From Pseudidiomarina piscicola (GTDB taxonomy: Bacteria > Pseudomonadota > Gammaproteobacteria > Enterobacterales > Alteromonadaceae), in assembly GCF_902806985.1 (NCBI RefSeq), contig NZ_CADCXY010000004.1:1-64000 (forward strand): a stretch of 64,000 nucleotides of DNA, in the 5' to 3' direction. The notes beneath the pieces are model-generated. The model did no database searches. It saw only the letters and a program-made list of their open reading frames with translations, and was not told the origin of the DNA. The position numbers and the translations under genes are program-made. Position 1 is the first letter of the stretch. Every line of letters begins with the position of its first letter. This document shows, piece after piece, positions 1 to 10,144 of this stretch.

Positions 1-1071
1 TTTCAGGTAGTACTCTAACGTGCGCTGGTAACCCTCTGGTCCTGTGATCACCAAACGTGAAAACCGCCGTGCGGTACTGAAGCCAACCTCAGCATGACCG
101 GTATAGGTGTAATCGTACACTTGCCCGGCATTTGTCACGCGAGTCACAAAATCGTTATGGTAACTGCCCGCATAATTTCTCGTCGCGCTAGAGATAGAGA
201 GCTGATCTTGCGTATCGGCCGGGCCACGCATAGTGAACGATTTTGCTGATTCATTCGCGCCTAACGCATTGGTAAAACCACTAAAATGCCAGTCCCTGCC
301 GCCAAGATCGGTGGCGTTACTGTCGGTTGGGTAGTTGAGCTCTGCGAGGATCACTGTCGGTGCTGAGGTTTTTACTATAGAAGCGCGCTTTAATTTCGAC
401 CAGCCAGACGCCCCTGTCGCACTGTCATTGGAAAAATAGCTGAATGACATTTCGTAACCCGTGCTCGAAACCATCTTCGCAGGCCGATGAAGAATAACCG
501 AGTTCTGTAGCGTCGCTTTGTCATAGGTGATGGAAACAGTTTCACCGTCAGGGTAGTCAATGAGGGTGGCGTAATAGGTCGTTTGAGAAGGCACAGTGGA
601 ACCCGTAACGCCGCTGTAGTCGAAATACGAACTTTTTGATGTATACAATACGCTAATACCGGTTTTACCTTGTACATAGCGAAAAATGTTATTGCCGACC
701 TGTCCGTCGAACGTTGAGCCTGTGTTGTTTTGCGCCATACATCCATTTGACGTGCATTTGAACGCCTCTGAAACCTCAGCGCCAAAGGTCAGGGAAAAGC
801 TCTCGCTGCGCTCATCCGTATTACTATAGAGTTGCCCGACGACTTTACTATCAAACTGTTGCAAGGTGCCTAATGTCAGTCGCGGTGCCGCCGGAACCTC
901 TAACACGGGAAGGTCCGGATTAAATCTACCACTTAACAAGTCAACATTGTTCGGGTCGGGCGTCACTTGCAGCGGCTTGATATTGTACTGCTCTTCCTGA
1001 GCCATTGCTGGCGTTGCAAGAAAGGCGCAAGCAATGACGATTGCGGTGTAAAACTGAGTGCGAATGCGCAT
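1..1071 (-). CDS. RHS/YD-repeat family secreted protein (N-terminal part, runs off window)
   Basis: This reading frame is open from the ATG at 1071 to the window edge, giving 357 codons with no stop, so the gene continues to the left. Residues 1-25 form a signal peptide ending near ATPAMAQ. The mature start has a stretch like VDLLSGRF seen at the N-terminus of bacterial RHS/YD-repeat surface proteins. The next ~300 residues are beta-rich with tyrosine/aspartate-rich segments (ITYDKA, YDYTYTGHAEV), as expected before a YD-repeat barrel. RHS proteins are exported, often with a toxic C-terminal tip, but that end is not in view. It follows the small YD-repeat protein with a 56-base gap, so the two are probably co-transcribed. 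Export and RHS character are read from sequence; a toxin role is not supported here. Confidence 0.72.
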   Translation of the reverse strand, partial: MRIRTQFYTAIVIACAFLATPAMAQEEQYNIKPLQVTPDPNNVDLLSGRFNPDLPVLEVPAAPRLTLGTLQQFDSKVVGQLYSNTDERSESFSLTFGAEVSEAFKCTSNGCMAQNNTGSTFDGQVGNNIFRYVQGKTGISVLYTSKSSYFDYSGVTGSTVPSQTTYYATLIDYPDGETVSITYDKATLQNSVILHRPAKMVSSTGYEMSFSYFSNDSATGASGWSKLKRASIVKTSAPTVILAELNYPTDSNATDLGGRDWHFSGFTNALGANESAKSFTMRGPADTQDQLSISSATRNYAGSYHNDFVTRVTNAGQVYDYTYTGHAEVGFSTARRFSRLVITGPEGYQRTLEYYLK

Positions 1072-1127
1072 AACAAAATTCCTATATATTTTAATCAGTA
1101 ACGGTTGGCGTGGTAAAACATCGGCAA

Positions 1128-1601
1128 TTAAATTCCGATAGGTCCTCCGCCCCCTGATTGATAAAATATGTAGCTTGAGGATTCAGCACTTTCGCTTCCA
1201 TCCACGCATTGCAGGAAAATGGCACCTGAGGCAAATACGCGAATGTAATGACTTCCGGAGCTCGGCAAATTCGTATACGAGTTCACCTGATTCTCGAAGG
1301 TTATAGCGCAGGACGTGGTATTCGTTGAAGCCCACGAAACATAAGTATTGTCGCCCACTCCAGATGCCATCATCGGCACCTCGAACTCAGTAATGACTGG
1401 ACCCATTAGTTGATCCAGACGCTCATTCCCGACCGCAGTGCGATTGCCTGCCTTGTCATAGGCGTACTCGATAAACGTGGTACCATTATCGACTTCGACG
1501 AGACGTCCTTTGGAGTCGTATTTAAAGGTTGACGTCGTTTGCGCAACGGCAATGAGCGGTATAAAGAGGAGAGAAATCAAAACTAAATGACGATTGTGCA
1601 T
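1128..1601 (-). CDS. small secreted protein with one YD-repeat pair
   Basis: 157 residues from the ATG at 1601. This start is preferred over an upstream in-frame start at 1649 because a GGAG sits 8 bases before it and a signal peptide follows directly (hydrophobic LISLLFIPLIAVAQ). Just after the cleavage site comes one YD-repeat pair (FKYDSKGRLVEV and YAYDKAGNRTAV), the signature of RHS proteins. The remaining ~90 residues look like a single beta-sandwich with two cysteines (TSCAI and LQC) and end in a glycine-rich tail. It lies 56 bases before the large RHS gene. It could be an accessory or a captured RHS fragment with its own export signal. Function is unknown. Confidence 0.66.
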   Translation of the reverse strand: MHNRHLVLISLLFIPLIAVAQTTSTFKYDSKGRLVEVDNGTTFIEYAYDKAGNRTAVGNERLDQLMGPVITEFEVPMMASGVGDNTYVSWASTNTTSCAITFENQVNSYTNLPSSGSHYIRVFASGAIFLQCVDGSESAESSSYIFYQSGGGGPIGI

Positions 1602-2029
1602 GCCTAACACTCCAATGTGATCTGTCAGGCACTCACAAAATGCAACCAACTAACAGCTCGATAATTATCCCAGACGAGCTACTACTCGGCCAAAATCCCT
1701 TGACACAATTCAATAACATTCAAACCTGAACGTCAACCATTTTAAAGCTAAAACAACATCTTTTTTGGATTCATTTTATAATCAATGCCATAGTAAAACT
1801 AAATGGACTTGCCAGCCTCCGCTACACACTTTCAGCAGTTAGTCACACACATTTGTATTCTCGCTGGTTTGTCCTTGGCTTTGTCGCTGTCCGAGGATAG
1901 GACAAGACAGTTGAAGGACATAACAAACGCACTGATGTATTCTGCATTACGGGCACCGTCCAATCATCAATAACGCTATAAGCTTCACCACTTTCGATGA
2001 GCTTGCCGACTTGTTCTGCGGGTCGACCA
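1602..2029. other. 428-base stretch without a supported gene
   Basis: AT-rich DNA lies upstream of the small YD-repeat gene. On the minus strand a possible promoter is a TTGGCC at 1688-1693 and a GATAAT at 1664-1669, 18 bases apart. Open frames on both strands around 1843-2085 show no recognisable domain. The right end grades into RHS-like coding remnants on the plus strand. Confidence 0.4.
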
Positions 2030-2290
2030 CTCATCGAAGACGGGCCGTTAACTGACAGTGAAGGTAGTGCCGGACCTGACCGCATTACAAGTTATAGTTA
2101 TGACACGAACGGTAATCTGACAGCGTTTCGCAAGCGTGATGGGGTGACGTTGGCCCATAGCTACGATAGCCGGGATCAGCGTACAAGCTCAGTCATACCG
2201 AACGAATGGTGGCGCAAACCGAACGGAGAATTTAACAGCGCTAGGAACTGAATCGGTTAGATGATTTTGGTCGAAAAAAGGTAGTGTTCA
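2030..2290 (+). pseudogene. decayed RHS-repeat fragment
   Basis: A plus-strand open frame that ends at a stop at 2251 encodes two YD-repeat units (YSYDTNGNLTAF and HSYDSRDQRTSS) with no credible start or export signal. Just past the stop, the next frame (from about 2248) reads LDDFGRKK, the next expected RHS motif. The similarity therefore crosses a frameshift. This is best read as a remnant of an RHS gene in the opposite orientation to the intact one at the left edge. Exact boundaries are uncertain. Confidence 0.6.
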
Positions 2291-2337
2291 GAATTCTGTG
2301 TCATTTCGTTACCCGGATTCAACCCTCGATAACAGGG

Positions 2338-2363
2338 TGGCGGCCGCATGGATGCGGCCGCCA
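2338..2363. repeat. 12-bp near-perfect palindrome downstream of rho
   Basis: Perfect 12-base arms (2338-2349 and 2352-2363) surround two central bases, and each arm contains GCGGCCGC. It lies 63 bases past the rho stop on the side where a rho transcript would end. No T-run follows on either strand, so it is either a non-canonical terminator or transcript-end stabiliser, or a recombination site left by the RHS region. Confidence 0.55.
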
Positions 2364-2426
2364 AGCCCCACGGATCGGTTTATGGCGTCCCTATGACGAA
2401 GGCCCCTGCGAGGCGCAAAGCCAAGC

Positions 2427-3692
2427 TTAAGACTTCTGGCGTTTCATTGCCTCGAAGAATTCGTCGTTGGTTTTGGTCATTTGTAGCTTGTCGATGAGGA
2501 ATTCCATCGCTTCCGTTTCACCCATTGGGTGCACGATTTTGCGCAAGATCCACATTTTTTGTAGCTCTTCCGGCGACGTTAACAACTCTTCACGACGCGT
2601 ACCCGAACGATTGAAGTCAATCGCAGGGAAAACACGCTTCTCAGCAATCTTACGATTCAAGTGCATTTCCATATTACCCGTGCCCTTGAACTCCTCGTAA
2701 ATCACCTCATCCATCTTCGAACCCGTATCGATAAGTGCCGTCGCAATGATAGTCAAACTACCACCCTCTTCGACATTCCGCGCCGCACCAAAGAAACGCT
2801 TCGGTTTGTGCAATGCGTTAGCATCAACACCACCCGTCAATACCTTGCCTGAGCTTGGAATGACAGTGTTGTAGGCGCGTGCCAGGCGGGTAATCGAGTC
2901 CAGCAAGATGACCACGTCTTTCTTGTGCTCAACCAGACGCTTGGCTTTCTCAATAACCATTTCAGCAACCTGAACGTGACGATTCGCCGGCTCATCAAAA
3001 GTCGAAGCAACCACTTCGCCTTTCACCAAACGGTGCATCTCGGTCACTTCCTCTGGACGCTCATCAATCAACAATACCATCAACACACAATCAGGGTGGT
3101 TGGCGGCAATCGATTGCGCAATATTTTGCAGCAATAACGTCTTACCAGCTTTCGGCGGAGCGACAATCAAGCCACGCTGACCTTTACCAATTGGCGAAGC
3201 AAGGTCTAGTACCCGAGCCGTAATATCTTCCGTCGAGCCGTTTCCACGCTCCATGCGTAAACGTTCTTCAGCATGTAATGGAGTAAGGTTTTCAAAGAGG
3301 ATTTTATTGCGGGAGTTTTCAGGCTTGTCAAAGTTTACTTCACGAATCTTCAGAAGGGCAAAATAACGCTCGCCTTCTTTCGGTGGGCGAATTTTTCCCG
3401 CCACCGTATCGCCGGTGCGCAAGTTGAAGCGGCGGATCTGGCTGGGCGAGACATAAATATCATCTGGACCAGCTAGGTACGATGAGTCTGCCGAGCGCAA
3501 GAAGCCGAAACCATCCTGCAAAATTTCCAATACACCATCGCCATAAATATCTTCGCCGCTTTTCGCGTGCGCTTTCAAAATGGCAAAAATGATGTCTTGC
3601 TTACGAGTACGAGCCATGGCTTCAAGGCCCATGGATTCGGCGAGCTGCACGAGCTCATTGACTGGTTTGTTTTTTAATTCTGTAAGATTCAT
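2427..3692 (-). CDS. rho: transcription termination factor Rho
   Basis: Hexameric RNA-dependent ATPase/helicase that ends transcription at Rho-dependent sites. At 421 residues it has the usual gammaproteobacterial length. The N-terminal Rho-N helical domain (about 1-45) is followed by a cold-shock-like RNA-binding domain with GFGFLR at 61-66. The ATPase core carries the Walker A APPKAGKT (178-185), a Walker B-like [16 protein letters not shown] and the Q/R-loop region [20 protein letters not shown]. It follows trxA on the same strand with a 231-base AT-rich leader; such leaders are used for autoregulation in relatives, but no element can be proven here. The gene pair trxA-rho is conserved in gammaproteobacteria. 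Identification is secure. Confidence 0.98.
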   Translation of the reverse strand: MNLTELKNKPVNELVQLAESMGLEAMARTRKQDIIFAILKAHAKSGEDIYGDGVLEILQDGFGFLRSADSSYLAGPDDIYVSPSQIRRFNLRTGDTVAGKIRPPKEGERYFALLKIREVNFDKPENSRNKILFENLTPLHAEERLRMERGNGSTEDITARVLDLASPIGKGQRGLIVAPPKAGKTLLLQNIAQSIAANHPDCVLMVLLIDERPEEVTEMHRLVKGEVVASTFDEPANRHVQVAEMVIEKAKRLVEHKKDVVILLDSITRLARAYNTVIPSSGKVLTGGVDANALHKPKRFFGAARNVEEGGSLTIIATALIDTGSKMDEVIYEEFKGTGNMEMHLNRKIAEKRVFPAIDFNRSGTRREELLTSPEELQKMWILRKIVHPMGETEAMEFLIDKLQMTKTNDEFFEAMKRQKS

Positions 3693-3876
3693 AAGAAGGG
3701 TATGACTTTAGTGTCCATAGGAAAACAAAGGGTTAGTTTATATAAAATTTTATAGCTTTAGGGATTCGCTATCTAGCTGCCGTAAGGCTGGCAACCGGAA
3801 GAAATATTGATTGAAAAGTAACACCTAAACCAAGATACGTCCAGTTTTTTGCTCGTTCTTTGAGCCAAAACCGCAG

Positions 3877-3912
3877 AAAAAGTTGCCAAACACTGCGATT
3901 TGACAACTTTTT
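3877..3912 (-). terminator. rho-independent terminator of trxA
   Basis: An 11-bp stem pairs 3902-3912 with 3877-3887. On the minus strand it reads as an A-run, a stem closed by GTTGTC/GGCAAC and a T-run. It begins 12 bases after the trxA stop, so it ends the trxA transcript before rho; with A- and T-runs at both ends it could work in either direction. Confidence 0.7.
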
Positions 3913-3923
3913 GCAGATTCCTT

Positions 3924-4250
3924 TTACAGGTTCTGATCAATGAATTCTGCCAGTTGGGCTTTCGATAACGCGCCAACTTTAGTACCCGCAACCTCGCCGT
4001 TCTTGAATAAAAGTAACGTCGGGATACCGCGAATACCATACTTTGGCGGGGTTTGACTATTGTGGTCAACGTTCAGTTTACCGATAGTGATGCGATCGCC
4101 GTACTCGTTTGCAATATCATCGAGGATAGGTGCAATCATTTTGCATGGGCCACACCACTCTGCCCAAAAGTCTACAAGTACTGGTTTATCAGAATTGAGG
4201 ACATCTGCCTCAAAAGAATCATCACTTAGCTGAACAATTTTATCACTCAT
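3924..4250 (-). CDS. trxA: thioredoxin 1
   Basis: Small cytoplasmic disulfide reductase that supplies electrons to ribonucleotide reductase, methionine sulfoxide reductase and others. At 108 residues it matches E. coli TrxA. The active site WCGPC is at 32-36 (redox cysteines 33 and 36). The cis-proline motif GIPTLL and the buried Asp27 in the VDFWAEW strand are present. A clear GGAGA ribosome site lies 7 bases before the ATG at 4250. It is divergent from rhlB, with rho downstream, the same neighbourhood as in E. coli. Identification is secure. Confidence 0.98.
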   Translation of the reverse strand: MSDKIVQLSDDSFEADVLNSDKPVLVDFWAEWCGPCKMIAPILDDIANEYGDRITIGKLNVDHNSQTPPKYGIRGIPTLLLFKNGEVAGTKVGALSKAQLAEFIDQNL

Positions 4251-4338
4251 GGTAATCTCCGCTGCTGAATTCGCGTGAAATAATAAAACACTATTATTTC
4301 TGTTTTTGAATGTTAGCGCAAACTGGTATGCTTATGCT

Positions 4339-5628
4339 ATGAGTAAAACACACCTTACAGAGACACGCTTTGCCGATCTCGACCTGCATCCGCAGGTATT
4401 AACCGCTTTAAACAAGGCGGGCTTTGAGTATTGCACGCCAATCCAAGCCTTAAGCTTACCTATTGCTTTAAAAGGCCAAGATGTGGCGGGCCAAGCCCAA
4501 ACAGGAACTGGCAAGACACTTGCCTTCTTGATTGCAGCTTTTACTACTCTACTCAACAAACCGCGTTCTGGCGAAAAACGTTATCCGCGCGCTATTATTA
4601 TGGCTCCTACGCGTGAGCTTGCAATTCAGATCGCTAATGATGCCGAACTGCTTGCTGCTCACTGTGATATGCGCCTCGGGATCATTTATGGGGGCGAAGG
4701 TTACGAAAGTCAACGCCAACAACTCGAAGAAGGCGTAGATATTTTAATTGGCACCACCGGACGCCTGATCGACTACTGTAAACAGGGCGTTTATCAACTT
4801 GATAAGATTGAAGTTGTAGTGCTCGACGAAGCCGATCGAATGTTCGACTTAGGTTTCATTAAAGATATTCGCTATATGTTTGATCGCATGCCTGGCGCCA
4901 AAGAGCGGCAAAGTATGCTGTTCTCAGCCACCTTGTCGCAGCGCGTACAAGAACTTGCTTACGACCACATGAACTCGCCAACTAAAGTCGAAGTTGAACC
5001 CACACAAAAAACAGGTATTCGCATTACCGAAGAGCTGTTTTATCCATCTAAGCAAGATAAAATTAAGCTGCTACTGACACTTATTGAAGAAGACTGGCCA
5101 GAGAAAGCCATTATCTTCGCCAATACCAAACACGTTTGTGAAAAACTGTATCAGTGGCTCGACGCCGACGGTCATCGCGTAGGCTTATTGACCGGCGATG
5201 TTCCGCAGCGTAAGCGGTTGAAAATTCTTGAGCAGTTTAGCGACGGCAGCCTCGACTTTTTGGTTGCCACCGACGTAGCTGCTCGCGGACTACATATTCC
5301 AGAAGTCAGTCATGTTTATAATTACGATTTGCCGGACGACTTTGAAGACTATGTTCACCGAATCGGTCGTACCGGCCGCGCAGGTGCAAGCGGTAAGGCA
5401 ATTAACCTGGCCTGTGAAGAGTATGTCTACAACCTACCAGCGATTGAGGAATATATTGGTCACCCGATTCCGGTCACCAAATACGACCCTGACGCGTTGT
5501 TGACTGACATCCGCAGTCCACGCCCAAGTGGTCGTCGCCGCAGCCGCGGTGGACGCCGCGGGGGAAATGGTGGCCAACAGCGCCGACCAGCTGGCCAGCG
5601 TAAACCACCAGCGAAGCGTAACGACTAA
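4339..5628 (+). CDS. rhlB: ATP-dependent RNA helicase RhlB (DEAD-box)
   Basis: DEAD-box helicase that unwinds structured RNA for the RNA degradosome. The start at 4339 ([14 protein letters not shown]) matches the family's conserved N-terminus; an in-frame ATG at 4306 would add 11 unlikely residues. Motifs in order: Q-motif [49 protein letters not shown] and [10 protein letters not shown]. The last ~35 residues are a basic glycine/arginine-rich tail typical of RhlB and used for RNA contact. The gene is divergent from trxA. Its stop overlaps the next gene's ATG by one base (TAATG), so the two are translationally coupled. Length 429 residues is normal. Confidence 0.97.
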   Translation: MSKTHLTETRFADLDLHPQVLTALNKAGFEYCTPIQALSLPIALKGQDVAGQAQTGTGKTLAFLIAAFTTLLNKPRSGEKRYPRAIIMAPTRELAIQIANDAELLAAHCDMRLGIIYGGEGYESQRQQLEEGVDILIGTTGRLIDYCKQGVYQLDKIEVVVLDEADRMFDLGFIKDIRYMFDRMPGAKERQSMLFSATLSQRVQELAYDHMNSPTKVEVEPTQKTGIRITEELFYPSKQDKIKLLLTLIEEDWPEKAIIFANTKHVCEKLYQWLDADGHRVGLLTGDVPQRKRLKILEQFSDGSLDFLVATDVAARGLHIPEVSHVYNYDLPDDFEDYVHRIGRTGRAGASGKAINLACEEYVYNLPAIEEYIGHPIPVTKYDPDALLTDIRSPRPSGRRRSRGGRRGGNGGQQRRPAGQRKPPAKRND

Positions 5629-6551
5629 TGCCTGAGCACCCGCGCATCGCCGCAATTGACCTAGGTTCGAATAGTTTCCACCTGTTAATTGCTAAAGCGA
5701 CATCGCGGGGCTACCGCATTATTGCACGCCATCGGCAAAAGGTTCGCCTCGCCGATGGCCTTAACTCCGACCTTACCCTTAACGACGCCGCAATTGATCG
5801 CGGCGTTGAATGTTTAGCTAACTTTGCAAAGCTACTTAACGACTATCAACCTCTTCAAATCCGCTGTGTTGCCACCGCAACGCTACGGAAAGCCTGCAAC
5901 CGGCAAACCATTTTAAAGCGCTTTGAACACGCCTTAGGCACGCCTATAGACATTATTTCTGGAACTACCGAAGCGGGGCTCATTTATCAGGGTGCCACTG
6001 CCGAGCTTGCGAGTCAGCGTTCGGCAATGTTGGTATTGGATATAGGCGGCGCCAGTACCGAGGTGATTGCTGGCATCGGCACTGAACCGCATGTTTTGAA
6101 AAGTTTAGATATGGGCTGTGTGGTATGGCAAAATCAGTTTTTCAAAGACGGGCAAATTACCGAAGCACGTTTCGCTGCAGCCATTGATCAAGCAAATCAA
6201 CTCATCGCGCCCCTCGCTTCGACGTATCAAACCCATGGTTGGGATACGGTATGTGGCGCTTCAGGTACCTTTCGAGCTTTGCAAGATTGTTTACGCCATG
6301 CCCAAGCCGAAACCATGAGCGCAGCTTTCATTGACCGATGCCAGGCCCGCGCAATTGAATTAGGTAGCGTAGAAAAGTTGCACCAAATGGGTTTGCGCGA
6401 CGACCGCATCGCAGTGTTTTGTGGTGGGCTGGCAATACTTTCGGCCCTGCAAAAGAGCCTCGCTATTGCCACAGTCGATTTAGCTCAAGGCGCACTGCGC
6501 GAAGGCTTGGTACACACCATGCTGGCGGAACGCAAGCGCTCGCTTGCCTGA
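5628..6551 (+). CDS. Ppx/GppA phosphatase family protein, short form
   Basis: ASKHA-fold phosphatase of the exopolyphosphatase / pppGpp phosphohydrolase family. It has the phosphate-binding loop DLGSNSFHLLI (about 11-21) and the second loop DIGGASTEV, both needed for catalysis. At 307 residues it contains only the N-terminal Ppx-GppA domain; E. coli GppA and Ppx are about 500 residues with an HD-like C-terminal region that is absent here. Its place directly after rhlB, with a one-base overlap, is the gppA position of E. coli. Short homologues are common in marine gammaproteobacteria, so this is probably a complete gene. Whether it prefers polyphosphate or pppGpp cannot be told from sequence. 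Confidence 0.9.
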   Translation: MPEHPRIAAIDLGSNSFHLLIAKATSRGYRIIARHRQKVRLADGLNSDLTLNDAAIDRGVECLANFAKLLNDYQPLQIRCVATATLRKACNRQTILKRFEHALGTPIDIISGTTEAGLIYQGATAELASQRSAMLVLDIGGASTEVIAGIGTEPHVLKSLDMGCVVWQNQFFKDGQITEARFAAAIDQANQLIAPLASTYQTHGWDTVCGASGTFRALQDCLRHAQAETMSAAFIDRCQARAIELGSVEKLHQMGLRDDRIAVFCGGLAILSALQKSLAIATVDLAQGALREGLVHTMLAERKRSLA

Positions 6552-6559
6552 ATGAACAT

Positions 6560-7558
<999 letters not shown>

Positions 7559-9355
7559 TTAAGAATTATCACTCACATCTGTTGCAGGACGGGCAATTCG
7601 AATTTGGTCACGGCCTGCGTTTTTAGCTTCATATAAAGCTTTATCTGCCGCTTCTAATAAGTGCTTGCTGGCAACATGACCGGGTAGACTATTTAACAAG
7701 GACATACCAGCGCTAATAGTGATTTTAACCGCTCCCCGCTCAGTCTTAAAGCTATGACTGCGAATCACATCCATCACTGCAAGTACTTTATCGTGGCAGC
7801 CAAGCTCTTGCGCCCCCGGCATTAAAATTACGAACTCTTCACCGCCATAGCGGTAAATGCGGTCGCCCGCGCGCCGGAAATGTACTTTGAGTAGCCGGGC
7901 TAGCTCAACGAGCACTTCATCACCGACGGGGTGTCCATACTTGTCATTAACCTTTTTGAAATGATCGATATCGATCATCACAATCGCAATATCATAACCA
8001 GTGCGGCGTGCTCGTCGAACTTCTAGGGGTAGATCTTCATCAAGCACTCCGCGATTAAACAGCTTGGTTAAGCGATCTTCATTGCTTTTGACCTCAAGCT
8101 TTTTATTCATTTCTTTAAGTTTTCGCATCACCGCTTCGAGTTCTTCCGTGCGCTGTTTGACCTTAACTTCTAAGCGTGAGCTCAAGCGTTTTTCAGCAGC
8201 CAGACGCTCTTTACGGTTCTCGTTAAAGCGCATCGCCAGAATTAAACTTAACAGCATAATTTCAAATGCTGAGCCAAGCATAATTAAATAGCTCTGAATA
8301 AAGAACGATTCGAACAGCCCCAAATAACCAAGCGCATTAATAACAATGGTACTCAGCAATACACTTAACGCCAGCGTGTAGATACGAGCGTAGCCCAAAC
8401 CTTGCTGCCAAAGACTAATGCCGGTACAGATTAACAGCGCGGCTGCACCGATCGCCAGTATCAAAATCCACTGAATCATCCATTCGTAGGGCAATAAGAT
8501 GCTTGCCAAGAAACTTAAACCGGCCAAAACCATTACGCCTTGTAAACCACGGTGTAGTTTTGGACTACGTTCTTTTGTTTGCAAAATATGACTTGCCACT
8601 AAGCTCGCAAATATAAACGCGATACTACCGAAAATTGGTATCGCTTTACTTTGTAACCACTCAAAGTTTGACCATAAATATTGGTAACCGGAGCCATCAA
8701 GGCCTGCCAGAAGCAAGCCAATCGCTAAAATATAAGCACTATAATAGGCAAAATAGGGGTCGCGGGTCAGACTAAAACTGAACAGGTTATAAACAATCAT
8801 GCAAATGATTAACCCGAAGTAGAGCGCTGTAGCTGTTGTAACCAACTGTTCGTCGCTAAGTAGTTTCGTTGGTTGCCAGATGCTAATCGGTACCCGCATG
8901 GAGCTCGACGTCGCCACCTTCATGTAAACAGCCACGCTATCGCGGGTCGCTATCGGCACCACAAAGTTACGACTCGAAATCGGTCGCTGGGAGAACTCCT
9001 GCTCATCGCCTACGATGGTGCGTTGAATCACCTGGTTGTTTTGAACGAAATAAATGTCGACATTATCAAGCAACGGATATGCGATGCGCATTACCCGATC
9101 GTAATCTGCAGCCGGTAGATTAAAGTGAAACCAATAGGTGTCGGAGGTATAACCGAACGATGCCGCACGCTGATTAAGAACGTCCCAAAAGTTAAGTTCC
9201 TTATCGATAACTTGCTCAATTGATTGACGACCGTTTTTATCAACGTGGTAATAGACCGGTGGCATGTCTTCTGCAGTCTCAGCTCGCGCTGATGCTACTG
9301 ATGAAAATGTCACTAATAGGGCCAGTGCCAACCAATAGACTATACTTTTTGCCAT
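7559..9355 (-). CDS. membrane diguanylate cyclase with 7TMR-DISM sensor
   Basis: Makes cyclic di-GMP at the inner membrane. From the ATG at 9355 it has 598 residues: a signal segment (IVYWLALALLVTFSS), an extracytoplasmic carbohydrate-binding-like DISMED2 domain (about 30-170), seven membrane helices (about 180-390), a coiled coil rich in Glu/Lys, and a GGDEF domain (about 430-590). The catalytic motif is RYGGEEF, and an intact inhibitory I-site RAGD lies five residues before it, so an active, product-inhibited cyclase is expected. A TTG at 9391 in the same frame lies deep inside tatD and is less likely. The gene overlaps the end of tatD by 16 bases and abuts hemB, so it is embedded in a housekeeping operon. 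Confidence 0.93.
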   Translation of the reverse strand: MAKSIVYWLALALLVTFSSVASARAETAEDMPPVYYHVDKNGRQSIEQVIDKELNFWDVLNQRAASFGYTSDTYWFHFNLPAADYDRVMRIAYPLLDNVDIYFVQNNQVIQRTIVGDEQEFSQRPISSRNFVVPIATRDSVAVYMKVATSSSMRVPISIWQPTKLLSDEQLVTTATALYFGLIICMIVYNLFSFSLTRDPYFAYYSAYILAIGLLLAGLDGSGYQYLWSNFEWLQSKAIPIFGSIAFIFASLVASHILQTKERSPKLHRGLQGVMVLAGLSFLASILLPYEWMIQWILILAIGAAALLICTGISLWQQGLGYARIYTLALSVLLSTIVINALGYLGLFESFFIQSYLIMLGSAFEIMLLSLILAMRFNENRKERLAAEKRLSSRLEVKVKQRTEELEAVMRKLKEMNKKLEVKSNEDRLTKLFNRGVLDEDLPLEVRRARRTGYDIAIVMIDIDHFKKVNDKYGHPVGDEVLVELARLLKVHFRRAGDRIYRYGGEEFVILMPGAQELGCHDKVLAVMDVIRSHSFKTERGAVKITISAGMSLLNSLPGHVASKHLLEAADKALYEAKNAGRDQIRIARPATDVSDNS

Positions 9356-10143
9356 CCGTCGCATCCAAATAGTAAATGACTGTTTTGCCAAGCTGCAGCA
9401 GCAATATCATGCATCGAACTACCTCGTAGTTCCGCAACAACTTTGGCTATTTCGGGAAGCCAACATGGCTCATTAAAACTTGGGCGGGGTTTGAGCGTTC
9501 TCGGGATTAAAAACGGGGCGTCCGTTTCGAGAATGAGCCGCTCGCTCGGAATCATTGGTACAGCTTGACGTAAAGCGTCCCCACGCCGCTCGTCACACAC
9601 CCAACCCGTAATTCCGATATAACAGTCTAACTTTAGATACTCTTTCAGCTCTGTGCAACCACTTGTGAAACAATGTACTAATTTTAAAGGCAATTTTTTG
9701 CTAAATTTTTGTAATAAACGGTATTGCTCGGCAAAAGCATCGCGCTCATGAAGATAAACTGGGAGTTGTAGTTCTGCGGCAATCTCTAGCTGTTGCTCAA
9801 AAACCGCCAACTGAGTTTCAGGTGGTGAATAATTTCGATTAAAATCAAGACCACATTCACCGATGGCATGTACGGCTGGGTGCTGAGCAAACTCACGAAG
9901 CCGTTGCGTTAGGTCAGACGGTGCATTTTTAGCATCATGGGGGTGAACGCCGGCGGTGACGATTAACATCGGGTGTTGCTCCGCCAGTTCGATAGCCTGC
10001 TCGCATTCTTCTAAGTTACAGGCAATCACCACCATGCGTTCGACACCGGCAGCCTCAGCCTTGGCGATAACAGCATCGGGATCAGCGGCTAAGCGAGAGT
10101 GGGTAAGGTTTACTCCCGCATCGAACCACATCGGCGTTGTCAT
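9340..10143 (-). CDS. tatD: TatD family metal-dependent hydrolase/DNase
   Basis: TIM-barrel metallohydrolase; E. coli TatD is a magnesium-dependent 3'-5' exonuclease acting in DNA repair and not in protein export. The 267 residues show the family signatures: an N-terminal metal site (DAGVNLTHSRL, a slight variant of the usual DxHxH segment), AGVHPHDAK, GECGLDFNRN, QLPVYLHERDA, LKLVHCFTSG and ILETDAPFL. It follows the tatABC cluster as in E. coli, separated from tatC by one small exported protein. The start ATG at 10143 follows that gene's stop by one base. The first metal-binding histidine pair is replaced (NLTHS where many have DSHCHL), which is also seen in E. coli TatD (GVNLTSSQF). Confidence 0.94.
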   Translation of the reverse strand: MTTPMWFDAGVNLTHSRLAADPDAVIAKAEAAGVERMVVIACNLEECEQAIELAEQHPMLIVTAGVHPHDAKNAPSDLTQRLREFAQHPAVHAIGECGLDFNRNYSPPETQLAVFEQQLEIAAELQLPVYLHERDAFAEQYRLLQKFSKKLPLKLVHCFTSGCTELKEYLKLDCYIGITGWVCDERRGDALRQAVPMIPSERLILETDAPFLIPRTLKPRPSFNEPCWLPEIAKVVAELRGSSMHDIAAAAWQNSHLLFGCDGWQKV

Positions 10144-10144
10144 A

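Noticed and set aside
1843-2085. 80-residue minus-strand open frame between the RHS genes
   Set aside because: It overlaps the RHS-like plus-strand remnant, has no recognisable motif and no clear ribosome site.
3773-4069. 98-residue minus-strand frame covering the rho leader and part of trxA
   Set aside because: It overlaps trxA in another frame, runs through the trxA terminator and has no family features.
9355-9391. Longer start (TTG) of the 7TMR-DISM cyclase
   Set aside because: It lies further inside tatD, uses a weak start codon and shifts the signal segment; the ATG at 9355 fits better.
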